A stretch of 64,000 nucleotides of DNA from Nageia nagi (lineage: Eukaryota > Pinophyta), in NCBI GenBank assembly GCA_050084985.1, contig JBITNC010000001.1, positions 21,142,001 to 21,206,000 on the forward strand, given 5' to 3'. The notes beneath the pieces were generated by a model, which saw nothing but the letters and a program-made list of their open reading frames with translations, made no database searches and had not been told where the DNA came from. Shown here one piece after another: positions 23,695-35,940 of the stretch. Each line of letters starts with the position of its first letter. The first letter of the stretch is position 1. The position numbers and the translations under genes were made by a program.

Positions 23695-25644
23695 TTTTAG
23701 AATTGCACTTTGAGTTGGGGTAACACACTATCATTCTTTTATTTTTCATTCTTTTAGAAAATTCTTTTGAGTCTTCTATTAGTATTAAGTTTTAAGGATT
23801 TGAAGTGTTGTTAACATTCAGCATTGTATATATAAGTATTGGTATTTGATATTTTGCCTTATAAATTTCTAGTTAAAATCTAGTAGGTGTTGCAAATAAC
23901 TCTCTAGGATAAACCTTAAGTTGTGTTAGCAGTCAAAAGAACTAGGAACCATATGTCTAGAACATTCATGTTTGAGAGTTGTTGTAAATACAATGATTGG
24001 GAGTTGTTGTAAATATAGTGTTTGAGAGTTGTTATAAATATAATATTCCAGAGTTGTAAATATAATACCTAGGAGTTGTTGTAAATATAGTGTCTAAAAG
24101 TTGTTGTAAAAGTGGGACCAAATTATGTCCAAATAATTAAAATAATCAATGGGAGATGCCTAGAAGTAAATAGAAACCACCAATTTTCAATAGTGACATC
24201 ATAATTTTTTGCTAAAATCAATGGTGTCCTAGAATAAGTAATGGCAGGTGATGATTCATGAAGATACCAAATAGAGCTTACTAATTTTCAATAAGTAAAA
24301 TCATCATTTTTGGCTAAAATCAATAGATCTCAAAACAGTAATGGTAGGTGATGATTCATGAAAATAACAAATAGAGTCCACTGATTTTCAACAATGATAT
24401 CATAATTTTTGGCTAAAATTTGTAGGTCCTAGAACATGTAATGGCAAGTGAAGATTTATGAATATACCATAATAAAGCCCATTGATTCTAAGTAATGATG
24501 TTAAAAAATTTGGCCAAAATCAATGGGTACTAAGTAGAGTTAGATCATAAATAGAGCCCTAAGAAAAGAAATAGAACCCACTAGACTAAGGTGAGAGTAA
24601 TGGGTATGAAGTAACACCTAGGTCCACTTGATCTTAAGTGTTAGACCCTTGGGGCCCTATTAATGTGTTGAGTTCAACTCAATTCCACATAATAATGGTA
24701 TTTTATTCTCAAACTAACTTGATATATTATTCATCACCTCCATTAATCTATTCAATCAAAACTATAGTAGGTATCATTAATGGTTACAAAGAAGTATATG
24801 ACTATCGAATAGAGCATAGTGCTAGATCATACCTATCAAATTGCAAATGAGTACTTCTTTAATCAAGTATAGCACCATATTCAATCAACTACAGGACCAA
24901 AAAAAGAGCAATCAATGAAATTCTAGAAAATTATAGCTCAATGGATATAATTATTCAAAAATTACAAATTCTCAAATAATCATGCTATTGGTACTTATTC
25001 ACTATGTAATCTAACACAGTTGTAATATTTATTGTAAATTGTTTTCTTCATTAGCTTTAACCAAGATGAGTAATTATGTATATTGATGATAAAAAAAACT
25101 CAAGAAGGCATACAAATGTATAAATGGTGGACTATTAAAAATCAATTAGGTCGATATTCTAGCAAATATGCCTAGGTTTGTAAGGTGCTTTAAAATAATT
25201 ATGCAAATAGATAATGCTTTTCCCTCTTAAAACAAGTGGCCATTTATTACTTCTATAAAATTATGTATGGAATGCTAACCTTAAATTATGGATGTGTATT
25301 ACAATTCTAAGATTCTAAGGGTAAGATAGCTCGCTATTCTTAATCTTGGATATGGATTGCTACTTGTGTCTGCAATGCTGATATTTATAGTTCTTGTTTA
25401 AGTTTTAGTTTAATGTGTTCATATCTTTCCAATAACCCTCTACTTTTTATCTCTTTCCTATTATTTTAAATATTTACAATAGATAGGAACCATCCTATAA
25501 CCTAGAGATTGAGTAGAAAACCAACACAAGTGCATTCCCACCACCTTCTTCTCTTTCAACTAACCTATTGATATGGGCAATCAAGAACTTAATCAAACCA
25601 AACCATTTGAGGTTACATTATATTGATCAATAGTAAAACTTCCA
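23695..25644 (+). repeat. E2 5' LTR (about 1.95 kb) with internal tandem repeats
   Basis: It aligns with 35941-37872 from the TTGCACTTTGAGTT block to the GAGGTTACATTATATTGATCA block. Inside it, 23971-24115 holds about five degenerate GAGTTGTTGTAAATA units of 25-30 bp. 24178-24540 holds four units of about 100 bp, each beginning near CCAATTTTCAATAGTGA and containing GATTCATGAAGATACCAAATA. The 3' LTR has five of the longer units. Confidence 0.8.
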
Positions 25645-25648
25645 TTTT

Positions 25649-25665
25649 TGGCATGCCTGATGGGA
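25649..25665 (+). other. E2 primer binding site, decayed
   Basis: TGGCATGCCTGATGGGA resembles the TGGCGCC-type site, complementary to a tRNA 3' end, that is common in plant Tat and Athila elements. The CpG bases have changed. It starts about five bases after the proposed LTR end. Confidence 0.55.
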
Positions 25666-26039
25666 CACAAACTAAAATTCCATATTAGTGGGCATAAATA
25701 GGCTATATAGCCATGTCTACTATGCTATAAATTAGATTTCTCAAAGATTATAAGGTTATTTTGACCTTATTGATGACTTTGCTATTAAGAATTATTATTT
25801 TGAAATTCCCATAGAAAGCTTAGGTTTCAAGAGCTATTAGTTCCCATAGGAGGATTAGGTAAAAAATTTTGCAAGTTGTATCCCTTATAGTTCCTTTAAG
25901 GGAAATCCTGCTATAAGTTGTATTTGATTCAACCCTAGAAGATCCTTCACCTATACCAATACTTCAAGCATGGCTCAATAGACCAATTTTCTTGGTTGGA
26001 ATAATGGTCATCATTTGGTTGTTTCTACTAACTCCCCTA

Positions 26040-26560
26040 CTATACCTTAAGCAACATTCAAAGTTTTGCCTAAGTATGATGGATCTAGTAAAACACCTTT
26101 GAAGGTAAAGCAACTAAATGGTTTAGAACTCTACCCCCTAATCTATAAATTCATGGGGAGAGTTATGTCAAGCTTTAATTAAAATATTTGTTATAGATGG
26201 TGATGATAATACATTTCTTAGCCTTATAGCATGTTTTAAAAGACATCCTCATGAGTCTATTAATGATTTCAATATCAGATTTGAGAGAATATGGAAATCT
26301 ATTCTAGTAAGAATTAAACCAACAAGTACACAAGCTCTAGTATATTATAGGAAGGTCTTTCTCTTGAACCTTAATATGATCATTGTTATGTCATGAGATA
26401 CCTTCCTAGATGTTTACTAGATAGCAAAAACTTTTGAGCATAACTTGGTATCCTCTAAAAAGATACAACCTAGAATCATTATGCTATTATTTCTTAATTT
26501 ACCTCCTAAATGAGTCCTACAAATTGCTTATCCTAAAGTTTTAGCCTTACCACCTCCTCT
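26040..26560 (+). pseudogene. E2 gag remnant
   Basis: FKVLPKYDGSSKT opens the capsid-like region. WFRTLPPN-type sequence, then LIACFKRHPHESINDFNIRF and LVYYRKVFLLNL, match the retrotransposon gag (capsid) blocks of Tat elements. Frameshifts occur near 26100 and 26160. The downstream stretch 26560-27350 is a decayed nucleocapsid and linker region without a clear CCHC knuckle. Confidence 0.7.
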
Positions 26561-27589
26561 CAAACCTATTATCTAGAATTAGATGCCTATATTACCTACT
26601 CTTGCATCCACTAGTACTAGAATTGATCTTAAGTCTTAAAAGGAGGATAGATCAAGCCAATTAGAGGTAACTATTAGGAATTTTACCAATAAGCTCACTC
26701 TAAAAGAAAGGTAGAATCAATATTTCAATTACAAAAGATATGATAACCAATATCAACCCATATTCTATCATAAGATGAACCAAGTAGAATAATTAAGTGT
26801 CCCTAAAATAATTGAAAATGTTGTTATGATAAGTTATGTAGAAAGTGATACTTTGGGCATTACAAAATGGTGTTCCCCATGCTTAGCTCCTCATTTTCTA
26901 GATTCATATCTTATTTATAAACATTAATATTTGAGATTATAGTCAAACAAAATGGTGGAACCTCCATTAGATTCTACTATTGATCTCACCATGGTAAATT
27001 TTTGGCTTTTAGGATATGCTAAAGAATAAGCCAATTGTGTTCAAACTAGAGCTTCTTTCTCAATGATTCTATATCAACCCCAAATTATTTAATGAAATTG
27101 AGTATTTATTCTAGTACAACTAGAATTGAAGAAAGCTAAGGCTCCCTTAGCTCAGCCACAAAATCAATAAGATCAATTCCTAGCACATTCAAGTAGTATT
27201 TTTCAAAATTTAGGTACTAATGTCCCTATTGAAATAAACCCTACTATGACTAGAATAGACATCCCAAAGAAGGAGAAACCTAATGCATTAAGGTATCTTT
27301 TTATTATATATTATCATAAAAAAAAGCAACTCAACAATTTAGAACACATCAACAAGTGGAATCAAGTAAGCATGTCTTATATGCTCCATATAATATTGTA
27401 GAAAAACTAAAGAAAAATCCTTCTAAGATGACTATGTTTGATACATTAAAGATACCAGGTCAATTAGATCTTTTACAAGAAGCTTTGAAATTAAAGAATA
27501 GTAAGAAAAGGGTAAATAAAGCAAATGTTATCTTTGCAATATTTGATGATGCCTCTCTAGCTCTCATAGGTATAAGGAGACCCCCACAA

Positions 27590-27945
27590 TTCTATTTATC
27601 CCTAAGATTAGAAGGTTGAGTAGTAAATAACTATATGATAGATACCAAAGATGTATTGACTATAATTCTTAAAGCTGTTGCAAATGAAATAAAGTTGTAT
27701 ATTACAAAATGTATTGATGATATCATATAATTGGATTCTTCCTCTATAGATGTCATTAGTAGTGTTAAAGGAGTTCTAATAACTTTGAATGCATTTCTTA
27801 ACATTTGTGTTATTCAAGATATCATTGTGGTTGATCTTCCACCTCTTTTTGGAATATGTCTATCCAGAGAATTCATTGCTAAATTGAGAGGATACTTATC
27901 TTTAGACTATACTCATCTCTCACTTTCCTTTCAAAATAAATAAGT
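27590..27945 (+). pseudogene. E2 protease remnant
   Basis: The region starts with PPQFYLSLRLEG and, after a stop, NNYMIDTKDVLT, where the aspartic protease D-S/T-G is now D-T-K. The C-terminal part (frame open 27731-27943) has LNAFLNICVIQDIIVVDLPP and FGICLSREFIAKLRGYLSL. This corresponds to the strand block ending in the LLLGRPW-like region of this Tat group. The family role is cleaving the polyprotein; the altered active site rules that out here. Confidence 0.7.
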
Positions 27946-28184
27946 AAAAATTCTAAATGAGGGAACCAAAAGTGTTCATCTTAAAAAGATCATAAAACAA
28001 AATTGTTTGAATGACCCTCAACCTATGGAAGTATTTTAAAGGGATACCCTTAGAGAATCACTCCTAACAATTGAAGTTCTTTCAAAAAATAATTTAAATT
28101 CTCAGGTCATAGATGCTAGTATGGGTAATTATTATTTATATGAAGATACCCAGCCAATCTTGGTCACAACTAAAAAGGAGCATG

Positions 28185-28590
28185 AGATATGGATGATGTA
28201 CTTTGATGGATCTAGAAGTAAGCATGGATGTGGAGTTGGAGTTGTATTCAAATATCCAAAAATAAATATGAAAATATTATCTTTTAGATTCATATAGATT
28301 TGTACAAATAATGTTATTGAGTATGAAACCTTTTATTTAAGGTTATCTAAAATAATCAATATAGGCATCAATTGTCTAATTATCCATGGTGATTTACAAT
28401 TGGTCATAAAGCAAGTTAGGAACTAGATTAGTGCAAAACATAATTATTCAAATAAAAATAAGAATAGAGTTTGGAATTTATTGGAGTCATTCTTGGCTAT
28501 CAATTTTATATCTATTCTTACAAGGTACAACCAAATAGTTGATGCACTTGCTAGTAAAGGGGCACGTTATAACCTTGCTCATTATAAAAG
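28185..28590 (+). pseudogene. E2 archaeal-type RNase H, upstream of RT
   Basis: WMMYFDGSRSKHGCGVGVVF begins the domain. NVIEYETFYLRLS, IHGDLQLVIKQV and VDALASKGARYN supply the other three blocks, so all four acidic catalytic positions (D of FDGS, E of EYE, D of GDL, D of VDAL) are still present. Only two stops interrupt it. Its position between protease and RT differs from E1, where the matching domain follows RT. Known Tat lineages carry this second RNase H, thought to have been gained from a host-type gene; the relative order here is read directly from the window. Confidence 0.85.
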
Positions 28591-28879
28591 AGAAAGTCTT
28601 AGAGTCAAAGTTCAATGTAGGCCTTTAGTATCTAATGCTACAAATTTTTGGTAAGTATTCGATTCTAATGAGCATATAATGAACTTCTTATTTGATGAAG
28701 TAGTAGCTCACACTTTTGGTATTCAAGAATTACCTAACTATTTCTAAGAATTAGATGCTATTAAACTTAGAAATAATGTTATACCAAAAGGATTACTCTC
28801 TTTTGAAAGACTATTTGATTCAGAAGATGTTCAAAAAGCTAAATCTTTGACCATATGTAAGGAGAATTATGTTGAGATG

Positions 28880-29710
28880 GAAATAGAACCTGATAGTTAT
28901 AGAAAGGTAGGTTTAGAGTGTTCTGATGAAGAAAAAGCTATTATATCTCAAATTTATCATAAGTTCTCTAAAGCAATTATTTGGACTTATGATGATCTTA
29001 AGACATATGATAAAAGTGTCATCCAACATACAATTTAACTTGAACTAGATGCCAAAACATACAAGCAAAAATAAAGGCTAGTCAACCTAAAAATAGAAGA
29101 AGCCATGAAATAAGAATTGATCAAGCTACTTGATTTAAAAATTATTTATCCTATAAAACATTCTTCTTGGGTTGTAAATTTAGTTTTTGTTAGAAAGAAG
29201 AGTGGGGAAATAAAACTCTATTTTGATTTTAGAAATTTGAATCAAGTGTCTCTTAAAAATAATTATCCTCTCCCATTTATGGAATAGATCCTACATATAG
29301 CAGCTAGAGCTTGCTATTTTTTAATGATTGATGGGTACTTAGGATTTAACCAAATTTGAGAAAAAGATGAAGATCAATACAAAACTACATTTACAACTAA
29401 ATAGGGAACATTTGCTTTTCAAAGAATACCTTTTGGTCTTTCTAATGTGAGCTACTTTTCAAAGAGCCATGGATCATGCATTTGGTGACCTAATAAATAA
29501 GATTATCTTAGTTTGTCTACATGATATTACAATATTATCTAAGAGCAGAAAGGATCATTTGGAACATCTCATATAATTTTTAAAAAATGTATAGAATTTG
29601 GTATTTCAATTAATCCAAAAAAATCTATTTTTATGGTTAATCAAGGAAAATTATTGAGCCACATTATCTTAGAGGAGTGATTAATGATTGATCTAGACAT
29701 AATGAAAGAT
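28880..29710 (+). pseudogene. E2 reverse transcriptase remnant
   Basis: A leader block IIWTYDDLKTYDKSVIQHTI (28975-29038) precedes RT. HSSWVVNLVFVRKKSGEIKL and FDFRNLNQVSLKNNYPLP are clear RT fingers blocks. TTFTTK, FAFQRIPFGLSN and a broken QRAMD-like block follow. The YXDD position near 29510 reads CLHDI, so the first active-site aspartate is lost. FGISINPKKSIF and GKLLSHII lie near 29600-29670. Stops at several sites and a frameshift at about 29455 make it inactive. Confidence 0.9.
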
Positions 29711-29879
29711 ATTGAAGCATTTCTACTCCTCTCTAACAAGAAAGCCTTGTAATCATTTGTTGATCAGATCAATTTTGTTAGAAAATTCATTAATGATTTT
29801 TTAGAGATTGTATCCCTAATCACTTCAATGCTAAATAAAGATGCTACATTATTTTGGTTAGATGAACCAAACTAGCCTT

Positions 29880-30200
29880 TAAAGAAATTAAAAAGGCTAT
29901 AATAGAAGCTCTTGTACTTAAAAATATTGATATGTCAAAATATTCCATCATGTAGGCATATGGAGTAGAAAGAAGCATTGTTGCAATTCTAGCACAAAAA
30001 GATGATAAAAAAGAAGAACATCCAATTGGCTTTCATAGCCAAACACTACATCAACACTAGAAAAGGTACTCATTTATTGAAAAGAAAGTATTTTCTATAA
30101 TGAAGGGACTTAAGAAATTAAAGCATTATGTCTTCCATAATAGAATCTTTGTATTTACTATCCATCCAGATGTAAGAAATTATGTTATGCAAGGTGTCTT
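29880..30200 (+). pseudogene. E2 RT-linked RNase H remnant
   Basis: MSKYSIM, then SIVAILAQKDDKKEEHPIGF and SFIEKKVFSIMKGLKKLKHY match the RNase H-like domain joined to RT in Ty3/gypsy elements. It lies directly after RT. The first block has lost its motif residues, but the rest reads through with two stops. E2 therefore carried two RNase H domains flanking RT. Confidence 0.8.
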
Positions 30201-30379
30201 AGGTGAAGGAAAGGCTGGTTGAATTACTAAATAATAGAATATGATATAAAAATGAAACCAACCTAGCTAATCAGAAGAAGGGTTGTATGTGAAAATATAG
30301 CTAAAATTTCACATATGTTTACTATTATAGAGGATGAGTAGCAACTTAATGAAGAAAATGATTGGATTAAGCAAGTTAT

Positions 30380-31625
30380 TTTTTATTTTCAAATTGGTAA
30401 ATGTCTTAAATATCTAGACAGATTTCAAACGAGATTCAAGTTGTATGCCTTGATGCTTGTGATGATAGATGATCATTTGTATAGAAATAACTTTGATCAA
30501 AGCCTATTACGATGTGTGACTCATGATGAATCACAAAGAATATTGCATGAATTTCATTATGGATTCTTTGGTGAGTATTATAGTGGACTAACTACAACAA
30601 CAAAAATATTAGAAGCTGACTATTATTGGCCCACCATATTTCAAGATTTATTCAAGATTGCCCAAGAATATGATAAATATAGCAGATTTGTGGAAAAAAG
30701 AAGGCAAGCTACTATGCCTTTTAAACCTATGGTAGTTGAGGAACCCTTCCAACAATGGGGTATGGACTTCATTGGTGTTATAAACCCAAATTCTTTAATA
30801 GGACATAAATTCATCTTGATTGTAACAAATTACTTTACTAGATGGTTAGAAACTATGCCATATAAGAATGAAAATCAATAAGTGGTTATAGAAATGATCA
30901 AAGGAATAATCACTCACTTTGGAATCCCACAGACTAATATCTTAGACAATGGCTTGACATTTATTAGAGGTAACTTATCAAACTTTATTGTTGAATATGG
31001 GATATACTAGTTATTCTCTTTAAATTATTATATGCAAGGTAATGGGTTAGCTAAATCAATTAATGAAAACCTAACCTAGATCATCAAAAGAAAAATTCAA
31101 GGGAATCCTAGATAGTGGCTTACACAATTAGACTTTACATTATGTGTAGATAGGATCAGTATTAAATTAGTAATCAAAATATCCCCATATGCATTGGTAT
31201 ATGGTAAAAAACATATATTACCAATACACATTGAGTTATCAACATTAAAAATTCTATAAGAAATGGAGGACCATAACTTTGAGCCACTACAATCAAGGTA
31301 TAATTAGCTCTTGAAGTTGGATGAAGATCAAAACAAAGCATATGAGTCATTTCAAGATTGTTAGAACATTAGCAAGAAATGGTTTGATAAGAAAAAAACT
31401 TCCTATGTGATGTTTGAACTAGGTGATATTGTTCTCAAATGGGATGAGGAGAGAGGAAAGCTAAAAAGACACCAAAAATTTGACTCAATTTGGAGTGGGC
31501 CTTATATCATCACTCAAGCCATGTAGAGTAATGCGTTCAAATTACAAGATATCATTAGGTCCCAATAATTACTTATTCCTAATAACAAGATCTATTTAAA
31601 GCATTATCAAGTGATAAGGTGATTT
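30380..31625 (+). pseudogene. E2 integrase remnant
   Basis: Open at 30441-30881. ILHEFHYGFFGEYYSG carries the paired histidines of the HHCC domain, but the following C-x2-C is now YDKY, both Cys changed to Tyr. WGMDFIGVINP starts the DDE core (first D present), with LIVTNYFTRWLET after it. ILDNGLTF near 30945 is the second-D block and SINENL near 31055 is the E-helix block. The C-terminal GPYIITQA region lies near 31500. Stops follow 30881. The family inserts cDNA; this copy is inactive. Confidence 0.85.
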
Positions 31626-32039
31626 CATAACACTTGCCAAAAACTATATAGTGTATATAATTTCCAAAATTTTTTTTTTGAGGCTTGTACATCTTCTTGG
31701 CATAGCTTCCAAGAAAGTAGGTAGCTATTAATGCTCAACATTAATTTAGCATGATGTAGGTTTCTTATCAGTGCACTGCTAAGCCATCAACTAAATAGGT
31801 TACCATTTAAGGAAATATTTCCTTGGATTTCTTAAACCATTATATTATTACCCTATTTAAAATTGGCATGCTCCAAGTTGACATATCCAACTTGTTGACA
31901 CCCAATCTATATGATGCATGGATCTTAACATCCTAAGAATTAATTACCATTAATAGATGTCAATCACAAACCCTAAATGAATAAGACATCTTACTTATCC
32001 TTGGACTCAACACTTAGTCATTTTTGAGCATACAAGTTT

Positions 32040-35000
32040 CCATGGTAACTAGAGCATAGTGTTCATAGAGTTGAATTGAGCAAGGAGAGATATAGTTTAA
32101 GGACCTTATAGGGTGTGGATTCCATGTCCCAAATGCAAACTTGAGGTTCTAAAAAGAGTACTGACACCATGATGACTTCCAAACCATCAACTTGATCTAA
32201 ATTAGAATAAATGGATGAGAACTTGATTTCCATTCAAGAGGAATACCTTGAGAATGCTTTGGGGTGAATTGGGTTGAGATGGGACTGATGAAACATATTT
32301 ATACATGGAGGGCCGACCCTAATCTTATCCTTCTACAACATGAGTCTCAAAGTTGCCAAAAAAGGGAAAGCTTTAGCACACTTAAAGAGAGATATCATGA
32401 TTGACCAAGGCCTAGCTTATTATGTGCCCTATGAATCATTCAATTGCCTTGAGCTATTATATTTGGTGGCACATAGGCATAACCAGCAAGGTTATGAAAT
32501 AGGAATGTTCAAGGAAAAAGAGTAGGGAGAAAAATTAGAGCCAAAATTTGAAGTAATACTCAACTACTCCCCTAATTCTATTCTTCAAGCATTTTCTATT
32601 TCAGCTGATTAGAATTTTCATGTGAAGAAATACATAGATTTAAAAAGAGAAAAAAATGATTTTTATAAAAATGAAGATGAAATGATCAACTTGATTGATG
32701 AAAGATATTATGGAAAAAAACCACATAGCCCCAACCAAGCTATGAAATTGTTCTATTTGAAAAGAAGAGGGATAGATAGGTGTTATAAACATTGGTGGTT
32801 ATTCTAAGGAAGTAAACACAAATAGAAGCAGATGAAGCCATGGTGCATATGGCTTATAATATCATAGAGGCACACATCTACTATGAATTTCTAACCTTTG
32901 TTTCTAGTGAGATAAGAATATGTCTTTTCAAAATTAAAAAATTACACTTCAGACACTCTTCATATTTTCGATGGCTCCTAGCCCATCAAAACCTTGACAA
33001 ACTTATGGAGGCAAGACTACCAATTTGCAAGTTGCATGAATCATATTACAAGTTCATAGATAAATTCTATGAAATGATAGTACAAATTTTGATAAGAAGG
33101 CTCCCTAGCAGACTATGCAAGAGCACTATCCAAGAGCTACAGGAGGAAATAAGGTCAATGATTGGTATTATCTCAAAGATTACACCATGATTATGAGGTA
33201 TAGGTATTGTTAAAAACCCTTTTTCTTGCCCAAATATGTAACTCCTTAACTATATTCCATAGAGATAGGTAGGCAAATATGTTCCATAGAGATCAAGTAT
33301 GGATCTAAGGGTAGTTTTAAATCTATTGTAGATATACTAACTTCTACTAAAAAATTCACTCTTTTAGAAGTAGGTTGTAAAGATAGTATAGTAGAATTTA
33401 TTGTACATAATTTCAAGTTGGATATGGTAGAAGCCCCTTTGATGTATGACCCTTCAAGGGAGATGATAAAAATAATAAGGTCAGGTAAGAAGCATCCAAC
33501 CTTTTCCCATGAGTATAGACCTCATGTAGAATATTTTATAAATAAAATGGAGCAAGAAGTAGAAATATACCTTGAATGGGAATTTACACCCCTAAACAAG
33601 GCATGGATGACCTTTGAGGGGATAAAGAAATATAAGAGCTAGGAAAACAAGTCAAATATTTTTTTCTTAGCCCAAATGTCCTCACTCAGCTAAGAAATTT
33701 GGGTTGGGGCCCTAATAAAGTTCATTATTTCACAAAGTTTAGATTTGAATACATAACAAAGATCTATCATATTGAGAATAAATTATTTGAAAAATTCAAA
33801 TATGAAAGTTTTGTGAGTTAGATTATTCTAAAGACCCCTTACCAAAGTTGGGTTAGCCTCTTCCCCCTAATTTTTGAGAAACAATAGTTATAGGAGTGAG
33901 ATAGATAGAGGTTGAAAACCATCTAGCTTAGAATACCATGCTAAGAATGGAGAGAAAAACCCCTCACATACTACTACTACTTCCTAGGATTCATCTCTAA
34001 AAATAAGAAGGAGAATTCAAACCCTTGCTCAAAAATAATGAACCTTGGAAAAAGAAGAAAAATCAATATAGAAACCTTACACTACAAGCCCATATCATAA
34101 AGGATTGCACCTCCACCTCCCAAAATCATAGAAGAGATGTCAAAGGTTGCAGTGAAGGAGGCAAAAATATTTGATGGAGAGGAATTATAAGAGCCTCAAA
34201 ACATAGATACTACTACTCAAGAGGAAGTCCTTGAAAAATAAGAAGTATTGCAATAGGAAGAAGTCCTAGAAAAAGAACACATGGAAATTCAACAAGGTAG
34301 GGGAAATGTACTTGAAGTAAGAACATTTGTAGCAACTATACATAGAGGTGGATTGGGTGATGATCTTGATGATGATGAATCCAAGAAGAAATGAGACTCT
34401 AACCCATTAGAAAAGGCTAATGATGAAGATAAGGTCATGGAGGAAGCAAAAAAAGAAATAGAAATTCAATATTCTACACCTCTAAATCAATCAAAACCTG
34501 CTCACAAGTCACAACATCCACCTTAGGTGTAAATCTCATTCTTTAATTCTTACCACCTCCCAAGAGGAGGTTAAATCAATTTTTTCTATGCAAATTGTAA
34601 AACCCATTAATTGGGCAACTTTTGTTAATAAACCTCCTATCCTTCCTAAGTAATAATCAAGAATTTTGAGTAAAGTAACAAAATGAGAGATATTAAGATA
34701 GCACAAATGTCTTTCAAATAAGGATAATTGAATACCGCTCCTATGACTATCATTGATGTAAGTATCTATAGTGCTCTAGCAATTAACCAATCCATATTCA
34801 TTGTAAATACTTCAATGGTAGCTAGTAAAAGTCTTCAAGCAATGGAAACTAAGACACATAGATTGAATAAGAAAATAGATAAATATAAAAAGATTACTCC
34901 TTTAAAGAAAAAATAGTGGTTGGGCTATAGAATAAAAATAAATACATGCTTACAAAGCTTAATAATCAAAAGTTAGAATTTGAGAAGGGCTTTATAGAAA

Positions 35001-35860
35001 TAAAGGCTAAGCTAGATAATGCAAATCAAACCATACAAGATCTTAAAGTTCATATTGAAATTATAGATGGCCAAAAGATCAAGTAGGTTGAGTCCAAATT
35101 ACAAACCATAATAACAACTAACAAAGTATTATTTGATGACAACTCAAAACTATTGTTGCTCATAAAAGGTTTCAAAAAATCCCTAGTGGAGCAAGTCAGA
35201 GATAGGATGGTGAATATATCACACTTCCATTTGTTAAAAGAATAGACATACAAGCCATCAAATAATTCAACATGCAGACCACTCTCTATCGATTGGCTCT
35301 AGATATACTAGGGTTAGTTATTGAAAAAATATAGAGTTGGTTGAGAGTCTTGATTGAGAAAGATATAGTTACCATTACTCCTAAAGCAAGATAATCATAT
35401 TTGAGAAGGATTTGAGATATATATGAACTTCAAAATTTGGTGTTCAATATGGAAATTAGTAAACATAAGATCACAATAGAACTAGGCTTTATTAACAAAT
35501 TCTTTAATTTTTTGATTAAAATAAAAGCTCTTAAATTATGGGAGGAATAGAATGTATAGGGTAGTGCTACTAGATGGGTATCTAATACCATTCAATTCCT
35601 TGAACAATTTCTTTTAACAAGAAAATCTTAGTCTTACAATAAATAAATGATCTCACCCAAGAAATAATTACAAGGTTCCTACATGCTAGGAGGCTAGAGA
35701 ATGTTATGATAGGTTTTAGAGTAGATACTATGAAGATTCAAGCATCCTTTATTTTCTCACAAGTTCAATATCAAGACCTTAAGAATTAAATAAGAAGATG
35801 CACCCCTTCCTTCCAATAGAGCTAATTCCACCACCTTACAATCTTATAAAATATACATAT
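32040..35860 (+). pseudogene. E2 extra 3' coding-like region after integrase
   Basis: Nearly 4 kb of sense-strand sequence follows integrase with several open stretches: 32340-32525, 32622-32807, 32840-33190 (116 codons), 33418-33642 and 34728-34916. The translation is rich in charged residues and not repetitive. KLHESYYKFIDKFYEMIVQI and LCKSTIQELQEEIRSMI near the end of the third stretch look like helices. 34900-35230 reads as a coiled coil (EFEKGFIEIKAKLDNA, QTIQDLKV). I do not recognise the family. Extra ORFs near gag or after pol are known in some large plant Ty3/gypsy elements, and this is probably one, now broken by stops. Confidence 0.5.
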
Positions 35861-35940
35861 GAATAGGCAACTAGATGCAACAAATAATGGGTCCTATTCT
35901 CCAATAGGTGGAGACCCCTAGAGCCACTAGAAGATTTTAC

